From Siphonodentalium dalli (lineage: Eukaryota; Mollusca; Scaphopoda; Gadilida; Siphonodentaliidae): a stretch of 64,000 nt of DNA. Numbering within the stretch: position 1 is the stretch's first letter; every line of letters starts with the position of its first letter. The stretch covers positions 60,524,893 to 60,588,892 of the forward strand of contig CP136067.1 of NCBI GenBank assembly GCA_032622095.1. Direction: 5' to 3'. This document shows positions 12,268 to 25,742 of this stretch, one piece after another. A program made the translations under genes and the position numbers. The notes below the pieces were generated by a model. The model was not told where the DNA came from and searched no databases. It saw only the letters and a list, made by a program, of their open reading frames with translations.

Positions 12268-12527
12268 TTAACCCGTTCTATATGATAATACTCATTGATG
12301 AGTAGTTCCCTTTATAGGAAATGTTCAGATAATAAGTTCAACAAACAACCGTAGTTGAACTTATTATCTGAACATTTCCCACAAATAAATATAAATCTTT
12401 CTGTGCACACTTGTTTAATCTATTTGTATGTCAGCTGCTTACATTTCCTAAATACCCCTCCAGCTAAATAATAGACTATTTCAATCTATACTTTATGGGA
12501 GAATCCATTTAGTAAATAAAGGTTCAA
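12268..12527. mobile_element. TTAA MITE, family B copy with internal dyad
   Basis: Begins TTAACCCGTTCTATATGATA and carries the family landmarks actcattgatgagtagttcc and ggaaatgttcagataataag. Immediately after comes an inverted duplicate (gttgaacttattatctgaac), giving a hairpin around 12318-12380. The right end (ggttcaa) has decayed. Confidence 0.7.
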
Positions 12528-13504
12528 ATCAGCTGTGTGTGTTCCATTTGTCTGAATCATGTCATACAGTAAATTGAGATAGATGAAACTAGATACACAT
12601 GCTTATCAAGCAATCAACATTTCTAGATCTTATAATATGCATTATGGTAAAATGATTCTAAGGCCTGGCTCACGACCATATGCAGTCAATCATTTAGCTA
12701 TCACCCTGATTAAGTTAATATTGACTGTTCATGTGGTGCACCATTACGATACACATCGATGCTATGTCATAATTCTATATTTCTTACATACTTTCTCGTT
12801 CGTTTCCACTTGAGTAGGCATTGATCCAATTAAGCTATTATTATCAGCGACTTTCATCTATAGACTCATCATTGTTAAAACTAAATCATCTGATAGGGAA
12901 CCTAAATATCATATTGCTACAATACCAGGACAGTGTGATGTCTATACTGTTTCCCTAAACGTTACAGCATATTTAATCTCTGGTTCAGTGTGAAGATTTA
13001 ATATCTAAGTATAATTAATCCAGCTCCTTTCTGATTTTGACTGTTTGTCTTTCTGTCAATATTTTTTTGTTTTAATGGACTGATTATGATGAAAATCTGC
13101 ATAAGTATTTAACAAGTGATTACAAGTTATTCTAAAATAGAGGTAGATCTAAGGGACTTAATTTTCCCTGTCAATAATTAATTTAAACTGTTGTCAAACA
13201 GAAACTATTTGAACTGTTGAATTATGTTTTGATATGTAGACCACATCCACAGTTTCTATGTACTGAACAGTTTCCACATATTTTGATACAACTAGTAAGG
13301 AACATACTAGATCACTTGATAGATACCATAAGTGTTTGGTATTGCTGTTAAATTAGTCACATCCGTTAAAACCCACCATAAACAGAAAGAATACTAAAAT
13401 AGAGACAGATTTTGTTCTTATACCAATCATAAATATCGCTTAAATAGCATGCTATTGTCAAGATCGTACTCAGTGTTAGTAAACAAAAGTTATGTTATGT
13501 TACC

Positions 13505-13735
13505 GTACAGTACGTAAAGAGTGTGTGATAAGCAAAACACTCAACACCGGGGAGATGCCACTATGTGAACTTTGGTTAAAACTGTACCATGTTGTTTACA
13601 ATATACCGTTATAGCACTCTATAATCATCGCCACTCAATATTATGGTGTTGAATGGGTCACAGTGAATCAATCTCCCAAAAAATTTACCATGGTATTGAG
13701 TGTTTTTATTATCACACTCTCTTTATGTGCTGTAT
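13505..13735. mobile_element. Short TIR element, about 230 bp
   Basis: The left arm gtacagtacgtaaagagtgt... matches the complement of the right arm (...acactctctttatgtgctgt) over about 40 bp with few mismatches, ending at acactcaa and ttgagtgt. It lies inside the last Abi intron and has no coding capacity. Confidence 0.6.
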
Positions 13736-13801
13736 AAAAAACAAATGCTGTGTTTTGTGCATAATATAGTATTCATACTATCATTATTCTATACTGTTAG
13801 T

Positions 13802-14521
13802 TAGGGCTTCATGATATTTCGGTATTTAATCATATCGCGATACTGCTTTTGACACCATATAGTCGGTTTCACTTTATGTAAATAGTCGGTACATCGTATC
13901 CGTCCGTGGATAATGATATGGATGATATATCACTATCACTGTCCAGCATTTAATTACCCCAAACACCTCTAATGCTGAGACAAAGGCCATGGCTAACGGA
14001 TTCGGATTAGTAGGCATGCTTTACAAAATGGGTGCCAATTTGCGTTTATATAGGCTGATCTCAGCTCAATATTGCTGGAAGGTTTCGCGGCAACATACTA
14101 TGAAAATTTGTGGTGTTTGTATAATCTGGACAATGACATGGGTTTGTTATTATTTACATAAGCGACTGTTTGTGCCATTTAGTGTTTAATAATATAAGCG
14201 ACCCGCTGTTGGTAGGAATTCCCGATGACATCAGTCACTTATAACTACATGTATACGTCTCCGTCGTATAAACAACGAAACTCCGGACAATTTATATTTA
14301 TTTATTTTGTACACCTCTCAAAGCAACATTTGTTCATAATTATTATCAGCAAATGAATCCAACATTATTTCAAGTCAATAATTCTATAAATTGTTCTGAT
14401 TGTTACAAGTTTCATGCTCAAACAGTTCTATCCAAGTTTATTGGTGACAATATTTAGTCATACCGCGATATCATTTTCAGCATCGTAGTCGGTATTAAAA
14501 TCTGGATATCGTGAAGCCCTA
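13802..14521. mobile_element. hAT-like non-autonomous element with intact 8-bp TSD
   Basis: TIR tagggcttcatgatatttcg at the left and the complement of ggatatcgtgaagcccta at the right. The element is flanked on both sides by the direct octamer ctgttagt (13794-13801 and 14522-14529). An 8-bp duplication with a TAGGGCT-type terminus fits the hAT superfamily. Subterminal blocks (atcgcgat, agtcggt) repeat in inverted order. No transposase frame is visible, so it would have to be mobilised in trans. Confidence 0.85.
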
Positions 14522-14819
14522 CTGTTAGTATATTATTGAGGTAACTTTTATTTCTAAATTATAACCTACAACCAAGTCCATCCGTGCCTTTGAAATGGTC
14601 TGTTGGCCTCATAAAAGGCTTCGTTATACTGAGTCCAGAGTTCTGTGCGTTTTCTTCCAAATTAGAACTTATGTCTTCAAAGAAAAGAACTATACATAAC
14701 CTTTGAAATATTCAACTATGATTTGGTGAGAGAGAGAGAGTCCAAATATATTTTTGAAGTAAATTTGAATGGTACCGTCTGCTATAACCAGTCTTTTTTC
14801 AATCTCGCCATTGTGGTGA

Positions 14820-15041
<222 letters not shown>

Positions 15042-15261
15042 ATCATCCATGTAATAATTCAAAACCTTTGTTTACATGTCATTTATAGCAATATTTAAAT
15101 GCATGTTGGCTCATCTAGATCAACTTGATATTCTTGAAAATTGACATAATGAGTCATGTTCGGCTTTCCATTTTAACCCTCATTAAATAATATTCCGGCT
15201 TGTAAGGTTGTATGCCCGAGGGGTGACATTCCTGATCGAGGGCAGCAACATATATATGTGT

Positions 15262-16176
15262 TAGTGTTGAAACGATTAGTGAATTTCAGAGTCGAGGCCC
15301 AAAAGTCGCGTTGTCGACTAGTCGGTACCCGATATCAAAACATTCAAACATAACATTGTACGGAAAATTCATCGTACATGGCGTACACTGATGACTGATG
15401 CAATGACGGTCTATTGCGTTGCGCAGTTCCCTGCATACACACCAATTTATTTGGGAAATAATACTGTAAACATCTTGATATTTATCCAACACACTGAATG
15501 TAATTATATAATTAGACATGTGGTGGATAATGATTAGATAAATGATCATTTATACAGGTTTTAAATTTAATATCAGCGTTCGAGATTATTTCGTTTAGTC
15601 ACGTGATCACCAATAAACCGGTGCCGAGCGGTGTCACTATAAATGTTAATGTTCCGACTAAATACGCCCTATAGTATAGGCTACGTTGTAGAATACGATA
15701 GCCAGTTCTTAATGTCAGTATCATTTATATACGGTAGCACCAATGACGTCACCTTAAGTGACCTTCACCCAGCGTCGCATCATAATCAGACGGTGCGAGA
15801 TCAATGGAAATATACACAGTGTCTGTATCAAAGCGGTGTCAGACAAACTACAAAGCCGCGTCAATCATTGCCATCATGTCTTTGACCTCAAACGACAAGT
15901 GAGACATTGTGTTGTCAATTTCATTTGTCCAATTAATAGTCGGGTCACCGGTCCGTGTGTATCTATACTAGTAACACTGTCAATTCCGGGTGCCACCAAA
16001 CGTTATACTTACCATAACTTACGCGCAGTTAACACCATTTATGCCGGAATCGATCTTGAAAATGTTATACATGAAACTAATACACTATAGTCCGACTAGT
16101 CGACGGCAAAATTCAGAGTCGACGTTCTGACATTTCAGCGTCGTCTACAACTAGTCGATTAATCGTTTCAACCCTA
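15262..16176. mobile_element. hAT-like element in Abi 3' region, 8-bp TSD atatgtgt
   Basis: Left terminus tagtgttgaaacgattagtg; right terminus is the complement of tagggttgaaacgattaatc. The direct octamer atatgtgt flanks both sides (15254-15261 and 16177-16184). Subterminal blocks such as gtcgactagtcgg and ccgactagtcgacgg are inverted copies of each other. The internal open frames are short and unrecognised, so this is a non-autonomous copy. Confidence 0.85.
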
Positions 16177-16747
16177 ATATGTGTCTCACGAAAGCAAGTC
16201 AGATAACAAAATAAGCATGCATTACCACTCCTGTGCACACCATGGTTTCACTATGGAAAAGGTTTCTCCAATTCTTCATACAGTTTCAGTAGCTTATACT
16301 AGCCTTATAGTATAGTTCTTGAATGCCTGCCAAAACATTTTGATATTGCTAATATTGTAATAAGAGATGACTTCATCAATCAGTTCCATTTAAAAGTGAT
16401 CTTAATCAACATTTCAGCTCATATTCACGCATTCACAAAATTAAAATCATATGTGCAGTTCGATTTATTGTCCATCTTTCATATTATGAAGTTTTGTGAT
16501 TTAAGCGTTAATGCACTGCATACACATATATGCTGGTCACATACTGTAATTGGCATGCCTCATAATGTCTTTATGTAAAGTTAGCACATTTTTTTGAAGT
16601 CCTCTACATGTATGATGAACACTTATTGTAAAAAGAAAAAACCCATACATGATGGGCAGAATGATATATTCTTCTCTCCGACAGTACTGAACTATACAAC
16701 TTAAATTTGTGACAAGCAATTAAGAGGATAACTGTGTTAGTATTTTC

Positions 16748-16826
16748 AGTGGTAGACCGCTGGTTTTACTGCCATAAGTTTAGTTTTTTCGGGCATTTTT
16801 TATAGTAAAACCAGCGGTCTGCCACT
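16748..16826. repeat. 79-bp hairpin with 23-bp stem
   Basis: agtggtagaccgctggtttt at 16748 pairs with aaaaccagcggtctgccact ending 16826, with 22 of 23 stem positions complementary and a 33-base loop. If it lies in the Abi 3' UTR it would be a strong structural element in the mRNA. It may be a minimal MITE. Confidence 0.6.
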
Positions 16827-17662
16827 CATAATCATGAAATATAACATTGTTAACAATATCTCGATCTAATTAAAAAACCAGGTTTGTCTGAATTTGAGTT
16901 TGAGTTATGGCCCTAATTTGTCTATTTTTCAGTAATTTTAAGGCCATTCGCACTAAACTGGAATAAACGTCAACCGACCGTGAATTAAAGAATAAATGTT
17001 GACAATTGTGCATAGTTGAGAGGGGTTTTCAGAAATGGTATGATCAGCATGACTGGAATTGTCATTAATATTAGTTGAATGCTACATTCTTTCAGTGGGA
17101 AAATTGCCAGGGCACTTATCAGTTTGATTCACTGAAATAAGTACATAATATGTCTTTAATTTTAATATATTTCCCCTTAAAATGACACTCATTCAAGCTT
17201 CACTCCATTTAAATGTTTGGCGTGAACATAGTTTATCAAAACTGATTATGAAGGTTATATATGCAAAATTTCAGGGCCATTGGATCCATTTCTGAAGGCC
17301 AAAGTATTAAAGGGAAACTTTCTTTTTTGAGATGTTTACATGTATATACCTGTATTCTATATTTATGATACTCAGGTGCTGTTATATTTTGAAGATATGT
17401 TTCATGGTTTTCAAGTGCTTAACTGTGTCTTCAATTGTGTAATTGTATATGGCTGGCTTCCCTTGTTTACTGCTTAAGATTCTTATCAGTTTTGTATAAT
17501 TTATAAAATAAATTTGTATATAATAATAACATGCTTACTGTTTTCTCTTAACATTGTGACACTTTATAAGCATTTCATTTGTGATTCGGGCGGGAATTAT
17601 AAAATTCCGTTCTCTTTAGTATGTGAACAATGTGATAGCTCTATCATTCATTGAGTTCCACC

Positions 17663-18233
17663 TTAACCCTTTCTTAACTAAATATTTCATTGTAGTTCCA
17701 TTAACCCTTTGGCGAGTAGAACGCATATATGTGGTCTATCGGTTGAGGAGTAGAACGACGTATATGTCGTTTCAGGAAGTGTTATATTACTCAGACAAAA
17801 CTTTAATAAATGATGATTTATAAATGATTTGTACAGGAGTTATTTTGATCAATATAATGTCCCAAATGTGCAATCGATTGTGATAGCACACGTTAACAAA
17901 ATATGCACATAAATTAAAACGAATTATTGGAGCCTTTTGACCCGAACTTGTTAATAATTATTGCTATGACGTAAAATTTACTCATGACATCATGTATATG
18001 ACGTTACAGATACTCCAAAGGGTTAAGGAATGTTCAGAAACGACCATAGGCTGTTTATCCATCTTATTATCTGAACATTTCCCACCAATTAATAGGAATC
18101 CATCCTCAGTTGTATTATCTTTTCTCCTGTTTTTTGTCTGCTCATATTTCCTGAACAAATATTTCCCTCCAAATGAATAATTTACCATTCCCCCATAACA
18201 GGTGGGAGAATATTTTCAGTATGAAAGGGTTAA
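17663..18233. mobile_element. TTAA MITE family B, split by a second TTAA MITE
   Basis: Outer element: TTAACCCTTTCTTAACTAAA at the left and cagtatgaaagggttaa at the right, with the family B core (gttcagaaacgacc, ttattatctgaacatttccc). It is interrupted at its ...tgtagttcca site by the complete element 17701-18026. Confidence 0.75.
17701..18026. mobile_element. TTAA MITE family C nested inside family B
   Basis: TTAACCCTTTGGCGAGTA at the left and tactccaaagggttaa at the right, giving TIR CCCTTTGGMG with TTAA on both sides. It carries the palindrome-like gacgtatatgtcgt near the left end. A partial relative sharing atataatgtccc and ccttttgacc lies at 30592-30838. Confidence 0.75.
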
Positions 18234-19182
18234 TGATTCCTCTTGAGTTTCCTGCATGCATGGAATGAAGTCTACGACTACAAGGGACTATAATCATCCC
18301 TCAGGTTTTAACTCTGACTTAATGTTTCAATTCTAACTTATTATTTCAACCCCAACTTAATATTTTAATTCTAACTTAATATTTTTATTTTAATTGTATC
18401 GTCAAAGGAGGAAGCTAATTACAAATCTACTTCTAAAAGATATGTTTGAATTAAAATATTATAATTAAAAAGTTGAAATTGGAATAAACATAAAACAGAT
18501 CCCAGAATTGAAAGCAAAAATTAAAACAAACATAAAACGGATATATTGAGTTGGAATTGTGACCCGATTGGCTCGCGTGCATTCTATAACAATTCATCGC
18601 TGCGATTCTGTTGGATCTTATTTGTCCCTGTGAGAACAATGGTCCCTGTTGACAGTATAATTCGATGGTTGATAATTGTTGATAATTTTTTTGAGATGCC
18701 TTTGTATTGCAAGCCTAAATATGGTAGTAAAATGTACGATTATCCATTTCCAAAGCAATGTGCTGAAAATATTTATCTTATATAATACAGGAATGGGCCG
18801 AAAGTATTACATCATGTCATGAATTTCTACTCTGGTTACACACAGATTATATTCCACCCGTTTAAAATATGTGAATGTTATCATGTTCTGATGGGAACTT
18901 CAAACACACAACGCAGGGAATATATTTCTTTGTTAGTACTTATTCCTTAATAATCTATTTCACAGTAGAGACCATGGTACCAACTCCAGATTGCATGATT
19001 TTTGCCATGTTTGTTAGTCGATATTGCAATAAACTTTGAATTGATTACCCGGAAGAAATTCCACGATTGTAAGGGATGCATATTAGACTTGGCTCAACAA
19101 ATTGACCTATTCAATTTCATGCATGCAATCTTGAACTGGAACCTGCACTTACTGAAAATACCGATACATAATTAATAACTAA
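18234..19182. other. Intergenic stretch between the two convergent genes
   Basis: AT-rich sequence with a locally repeated phrase (taacttaatatttt...aattctaacttaat, 18300-18400). No exon, RNA gene or bounded element could be supported. Confidence 0.4.
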
Positions 19183-19755
19183 CACGGGCGGAGAACTGCG
19201 ACGTGAGGATCGGTGGCATTCCGATAAAGAGACGGTGGAATTCCGATAAAGAGATGGTGGAAATCCGATAAATGAGACGGTTCGCTTTCGGCGACAAACG
19301 AGATTTTCTTCGTGTTTGGGCATTCAAACGGAATTGCCGTGACAAATCAGGTTTCATATCATCATATCGTTATTTAAGTTACTAATATCCATCAAAATCT
19401 AGACGCTACAGTGAGTAAAACCAATAGAATCGCCATTTAAAAGTCACGCGACGGTTCGTTTTCCGATAAAAGACACGCGACGGTTCGTTTTTATCGGAAA
19501 ACGAACAGTCGCGTGACTTTTAAATGGCGATTCTATTGGTTTTAATCACTGTAGCGTCTCGATTTTGATGGATATTAGTAACTAAAATAACTATATGATG
19601 ATATGAAACCTGATTTGTCACAGCAATTCCGTTTGAATGCCCAAACACAAAGAAAATCTCGTTTGTCGCCGAAAGCGAACCGTCTTGTTTATCGGATTTC
19701 CACCGTCTCTTTATCGGAATGCCACCGATCCTCACGTCGCAGTTCTCCCCCCGTG
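19183..19755. mobile_element. Foldback element with about 285-bp arms
   Basis: The two arms (about 19183-19470 and 19471-19755) are near-identical inverted copies. They run from cacgggcggagaactgcgac through ggtggcattccgataaagag, gcgacaaacgagattttctt and caatagaatcgccatttaaa to a turn at gacggttcgttttta. Direct 5-mers actaa flank both ends (19178-19182, 19756-19760). The left arm carries one extra tandem unit of the ggtgga.ttccgataaaga motif. No coding capacity is evident. Confidence 0.85.
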
Positions 19756-19865
19756 ACTAAGGAACATGTGTTACCTAAGAAATATATTATAGCTACAATG
19801 TTTTTGTCAATGTTATAAACTTCCCTGTCAGAACATGAACAAGTTCACATGAATTGAACTGGTGG

Positions 19866-20475
19866 ATTATGAGTAGAGTAGAGATTCATAACATGCAATG
19901 GTCTAGCCAAATATATAAACTCCCTGGTGTCCAATATTGGTTTTCACAATTTATGCACACATCCCTTCATTGTACGTTTCGATGTTGAAAACAAGATAAA
20001 ATAGATATAATTGTGAAACAAGACGACATGGTGGATTGAGCTTTATTAATGCATTTATAAAATAAATTGGTAGTATCATAACATTTATGTCTGTTAACCC
20101 TGGTGACAGTTAGACAGGGAGCTGTCATTCTCTACTCTGCACCCCTGTTATACCCCTGGTGATTCAGATAATCGATGACTCCGATTGTTTCAAGTATATA
20201 AATAGAATTATAGCATGGGGTCTGATAATCATGCCGATATTAAAGTTCCTGCCACAGATTAACTTTTGTTCAGACCGTGCAGTATACGTGGGTATACCAG
20301 AGAGTTAGGATGTATAGCCTTCGTGGATATTATACGAATATAAATAATTAACCAATTAATGTTACACTCTCCGCCTATTGATATGTCTTGTTTCCAATAT
20401 TGGACACCAGTGAGGGTAAATATTTGGTTAGAACATTGCATGTCATGAATGTCACACCTCTGGTTTACATTCCTT
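19866..20475. mobile_element. TIR element, about 600 bp, with about 55-bp arms
   Basis: acatgcaatggtctagccaa...ggtgtccaatattgg (about 19890-19946) is the inverted counterpart of ccaatattggacacc...ggttagaacattgcatgt (about 20393-20447). The similarity extends a little further outward. The middle holds no recognisable coding sequence. Confidence 0.6.
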
Positions 20476-20512
20476 CTTTTATCATTTCTATTCATCGCTC
20501 CTTCCCAAGTTG

Positions 20513-20545
20513 AGCTACAGTGTCATTGACACTGTCATTCAAAAT
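20513..20545 (-). repeat. Isolated end of the pearl/Helitron-like family
   Basis: aagttgagctacagtgtcat followed by tgacactgtcattc is the complement of the left terminus of the element at 35575 (gtgtcaatgacactgtagct, then caactt). Only the terminal dyad and a few tens of bases are recognisable. Confidence 0.55.
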
Positions 20546-21257
20546 GCCTACTTCGGAAACCCTTCACACAAATCTGGCCAAATGTTTGCGATAAAATCAT
20601 GAAAATAAACTAGACCATCGAGCACAAGCAATAATCTACCCATGACAATACATAAATTTGCGGATCCATGAGCCCATGTCCAAAAAATTAAGAAAAAGCA
20701 AACATTTTGCCCCTCAATAAAATTTCGAAAATTTATGCGAAAGGCATGTTAAATAGGTGTTAGGCATACAAATTCCTACATAACTGTTTGAAGGTGTATC
20801 ACTGAAAGATGTCGTTAATTGACGCTTGAAGACAATATATTAACTTACCGTTTATACTGTCCACTGGGCACCGCCATCTTGAAACGTCCAAACCTAAACA
20901 GGTATCCGACAGTGTTGTTGTTCGATAAAAATAAATCGCGTCCTTAAATATCTTTCTAATTTCTGATTATTTTGGAAATATTGATGCATACCGATACCAA
21001 ATTTATTTGTTTACATCAAATCTGGGAGTATCTGACCCATACCTCAATCACGTGATTGTATACAGTGTATAAGGTCGATGTATACGCACATGGTAGTGGG
21101 CTAGGGAGATGGGGATTTCTAACAAGGAAACAGTGAATTGTTACATAATTTAATTGCACCAAAATAAGAATATAACATTTAACCAACAAGCCTGGACATT
21201 CATTCTTAACACAAATCAACAATTCACAATCAACAAACAATTATTGTTATTGAATAT

Positions 21258-21498
21258 TTAACCCTTTCATGACTGGAGCTTTCTGAAATTTGCAAAAACC
21301 CTGTGCCAATGCATAGGAAGCCTCGCATATATAAGAAAATACAACATAACAATATTTACCTTGACCTTGCAAGCCAGTGCATTCTCTTCTATATATGTGA
21401 ATTTCGTTATGGGAGACTCGTATATATATATATAAGAGAATGCACTGTCACAGATTCTTTAATGCTACACCAGCATATCTCCCATCATGAAAGGGTTA
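21258..21498. mobile_element. TTAA MITE family A, second copy
   Basis: TTAACCCTTTCATGACTGGA at the left and atcatgaaagggttag at the right (TTAA decayed to TTAG). Internal cattctctt-atatatgtg blocks and aggaagcctcgcatatataa match the copy at 5355. Confidence 0.75.
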
Positions 21499-21690
21499 GT
21501 GAAACTTGTCTCCTGTGTCACGAACTACATGTATCTGCAGATGGGGACTAAATGATGCTCTATCTCTTCCTGCAACAAGAACACAATTTCTATGAAACTT
21601 ATTTTAAAGGCACTTTTGTGTTGTTGTTCACAAACACAAGAGAAACATCTGGCAAAACAGGGAAGAGATGCAGCTGAGAGATACACATTT

Positions 21691-21938
21691 TTAACCCTTT
21701 CTTTACTATGTGGATTCTCCCATCCAGTTACAAAAGTATATATTGAAATGGTCTATTATTTTTTGGAGGGGTGTTCAGGAAAAATGAGCAGACAACAGAC
21801 ATACAAAAAGATAATACAAGTGCAGCAGGACTCGTATTAATTGGTGGGCAATTATCAGATAATATTATCTTTTTTTGAACTTATTATCTGAACATTTCCT
21901 AAGGGAACTACTTGTAAATGAGAATTTAGTATAGATAT
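21691..21938. mobile_element. TTAA MITE family B, inverted copy
   Basis: Starts TTAACCCTTTCTTTACTATG and ends ...gagaatttagtatagata. Compared with 5639-5907 it lies in the opposite orientation: gaacttattatctgaacatt and aagggaactacttgtaaatg are the complements of the family landmarks. The right TTAA is lost. Confidence 0.7.
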
Positions 21939-24515
21939 ATTTAGCTCTGTTTGGATGTGTCAATATTAACTCTAATGATCCAGGGAGGAGTGCTTTTTTA
22001 TTCTAGATATATTTAAATGAAACAAGTCCCGAGAACGCTTAGTTTTAAAATCACATATACATGTACATTTAACACAATATGAATGAATATTTAAATGCAG
22101 TCTATAATGATGTCTTTGACTATAAAGCTGTTATATTTCAAACAGGATCACTAAGTTGTTGTACATTGTATTTTAAACAGGATCACACTGAATGTCCACA
22201 ATTATAACAAAATCCAAACATAACTTTGTGATTAGAGTCTCATGTTAGTAACAAACAGATGTGAGTCCAAATACTTAATGAAGCCTAGCAATGTTGGTAC
22301 TTCAACAGGGCTGGTAAACTGTTCCATTCAGATCTTACTCTTTGAGTGAAAAAAGAATTTCTCACATTTTTGCTTTTGTCTCAATTTATAGTTTCCAAGT
22401 ATTATCATGTGTTGCTGTGTATACATGTGCTATGTTAAAGTAGGTTAGTGTTTCTACATTGTAAATACTACATAAATACCAGATATAACTTTCTATGAGA
22501 ATGCAATAGTCTGTATTTGTTTGTATTTATCTGATGCCTTGTGAAGTTGTGCAATACCATTTCTACATAAGGGTAAAAAAGTGTGGGCAAATTATTGGAC
22601 AAAACTAGTTTGGATTAGTCTGAATAGATATCTCATAATTATGGCTTGTTGCTTCAAAGTTTCCGACATAACTTACTCACATTCCTGGACTAACTCTTAA
22701 TCGAATTCATACAGTACTATTTTTAATCCACCCAATAGTCAGTGTGACATAAATCAATCTTAGTTGAGCTAAATTAATCTGCAACATGAACAGATATGTT
22801 CCGCTAACTCACAGTTAGCAGTTACAATTAATGATAGATAGTTATTATAAAATTTATGTCAAGCAAAAAAATTGATCTTGCAAAATAACGGCAACTATCA
22901 ATATCATGGAAAGTTACAATGCGTGGCTATTAATGAAATTTTTGCTTTGCATTACCTACAGGGTTAAGCTATTTAAATATAGAGGAAACCTGCGGTTCTC
23001 ACGTGAATACCAGAATTAACTCATGAGTGGCTAAGTGGAATATAACTATTCCCATGAGCGGCTTTGGCTATATATATATGCTGGCTTGGCGATTAATATT
23101 ACTCTGACAATTTACTCTGTCTCTAATTTATGAATGCTTTTGCTAAACAAACAAACACAAACATAAAACGTTTAGTCAGAAAGTTCAATCGCTGTCATTA
23201 TATTTTGTCCATTTGTCCAACAAATAGCTCCAAGAAGCTTCTCCTATGACAATTTAATGTTTAGTACGAAGCCATATTGTCACCATATTCTATGGTCAGT
23301 GACCTTGCTAATGTAAATAATATCATGGCAACAGTTTAAGTGGGAAACCACTAATCTCACAGAAAAGTGCAAATAGTCCATTTTGCTTTACATGTATGAA
23401 TATAAATTTAAATTCTGCAAGTGATTCGGCCCGATTGAAGCTAGTGTGTAATATAAAGCGAGCTAGCATTGAATATTAAGTGATCTACCATGTAATATAA
23501 TGAATCTACAGTGGGATATAACGTTGGCGCACAGTTATAGGCACTCGCCTTGCGAAATATAGCTTTTTATGTGAATAAGGATTCAATAGAATTTGACAGG
23601 GAAGCATATAATAAAATCTTATATTCAATTGAGGATAGTTGTCTGCAGGCTTGGTAATTTATGACTGTATTTACAAAACTAATTGACTGAATGTCTGTAT
23701 CTTTAAATAAAATATTTGATACAAATCGGAAAAAAATGGTTACAGATAGGATGTGCACATAATTTGATGACGTGGTGCTCAAACTTAAATTGCAACTGTT
23801 TAACAAAGTTTGCAAAAGCTCTCTAACATTGCACAGTTAAATAGGATCACAGAAATATATCAGGATAGGATGTGAATAACCGAATTCATAACAAACATTT
23901 TAGTTTTAGAAACAGGACAATTTCAATTCCAAGCTGTAAAACGGATAGAACAGTTAGTTATGATAGATATCTTCGACATTAGTTCATATCCAGTCTGGTT
24001 ACTGTTACATTTGGCTTTGACATCACCAGGTCTGGCACATCCTAAATTCAACTATTATACATAGTTGTCTTCAACAATACAAGTAAGGTAATGAAAGGTA
24101 ACAGTTATAAACAGAATTATAAATAATACAAGAATTTAATACAAGTCATAATACAAACAATATTTACAGTGAGGAAAAGCCAATAAAAATTCATAGTTGA
24201 GAGAGCTTCAACTTTATAGCCGGTAGTTTCTGGCTTGCAGGCCATTAGCACTGATCAATTGTTTGTACTAGAACTGCAACAATTAGTCAAATATTATTAT
24301 GTTTTATTTATTTACATTTGTGTCATTCGTTTCATCCAAATGTATTTATTATTTAAAGTTTAATACAGTTGCATTAATTAAAAATTCAGTGTCTGCATAT
24401 TGATCACCACAGCAAAATGTTGCAATGATAGCACAATTTTCTATAAACAGAACACCTCTCTAAACTGAGCAAAAAGGTCGGTCTGAATGATAATCAGTTT
24501 GGAGAGATTTTGCGA
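21939..24515. other. Intergenic DNA without recognised features
   Basis: About 2.6 kb of AT-rich sequence in which no exon with convincing splice sites, RNA gene or bounded repeat was found on either strand. Confidence 0.4.
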
Positions 24516-25742
24516 TACTGTACTGACCCGGTTCAAAGCCCATGCCCGTGTTTAAGCCCACCCATATATTTTGGCCAAATTCCATGCACAGGGGAATATT
24601 CGTGTTTAAGCCCACCCCAAATTTTGTTAAATTTCAGCAGTGGTAAGTAAGTATTTGCTAATGATACTCCCCAAATAAATAATTCCAAGAAGTATATTCA
24701 CAAACGATCGGTGATGGCGAGAATGCCACGAAAAATGGAAAGTTATAATTCGTAGGTAAGTGAATAAAATAAAGTGAATCTTAAATTCACATTTCTTTAT
24801 TCAATTATACTTCCCGGGGAAAACCAAACGTTTAACAGACATAAAATACAATAGAACCCACTTGCTAACAGCGTATAGCTTCAAAAGCCATGTGGGGCTA
24901 TGCGCGTTTAATCAAAGCGCACCTGTTCCAACTACAGTACCGGTACTGTAAAAACATATTTTTCGTGTTCAGTGACAACGTAGACCTGTATGTTCCTACA
25001 TGTGGCCAAACACAAAGAACTGGCCTCTTGGTTATGTAAACACACAGTGGGTATCATAATGGAGCAGAAGGGGGAACTTGTCTTCCAAACTACGTCAACT
25101 TTATTCACTCGAAACCAAAATATTCAAACACGTGCTTTTGTGTACGTTTTTTTTATACGTTTTAGCATTCGGCAAACCTCGTCAGATTCCGTCACCGTTT
25201 GCCCCCAGAGGTCACAGGTCGAGGAGTTCAGAATGCCGTTTTAGTAGAAATACAACTGCCTTGTCAGTGCTGTTAAATAATTACACTCACTGGCTTTTGT
25301 TAAACATGCAATTAGTCGCCATTGTAACATCCTCTATGTAGACAATGGATCACGAATAAAGCGCCAGGCTTATTGTTTTCTTAATTGGATTAAATCTGAA
25401 CATTGATAAAACTATAGACTATAGATAACCCACACTGCCGCTTACATAATAACCAGGGAACAAGACGGCTGTCAGTCAAGACTACTTACATAATAGTGTC
25501 ATTTTAACATGGGAATGTTGTCCAATACAACTACAAGACTTAAAGTGTTATTATAATATTTTAATATTCACATTTAATTGAAAAAAAATAATCGGCGTTA
25601 GATCGGCTTTCATCAGTTTTACTGTCCCGATTTCTTAGGATTTTTGGTTTGCAAAGGGCCATATCCGAGTTTAAGCCCACTTGGATTTTTGAGCTCAAAT
25701 AAAACAAAGGCCCCCTGGGCCTAAACGCGGGTCAGTACGGTA
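24516..25742. mobile_element. TIR element, about 1.2 kb (TACTGTACTGACCCG termini)
   Basis: Left end tactgtactgacccggttca; right end is the complement of taccgtactgacccgcgttt. The next bases also correspond (rgccca). The phrase gtgtttaagccca occurs twice near the left end, and gtttaagcccac appears near the right end in the same orientation, so the interior mixes direct and inverted motifs. No transposase-like frame was recognised. Confidence 0.5.

Larger units (their letters stand above)
15042..17525 (+). other. Abi: Probable Abi 3' UTR, invaded by transposons
   Basis: Everything after the Abi stop codon up to a plausible polyadenylation region (ataaaataaatttgtatata near 17500) reads as non-coding. 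It contains the hAT-like element 15262-16176 and the hairpin 16748-16826. The true end could be any of several AATAAA motifs (for example near 16961 or 16990), so the right boundary is only a guess from motif position and base composition. Confidence 0.4.

Noticed and set aside
19117-19818. Open frames in both directions around the foldback element
   Set aside because: The same sequence is read from both inverted arms; no recognisable domain, and the frames end at the element borders.
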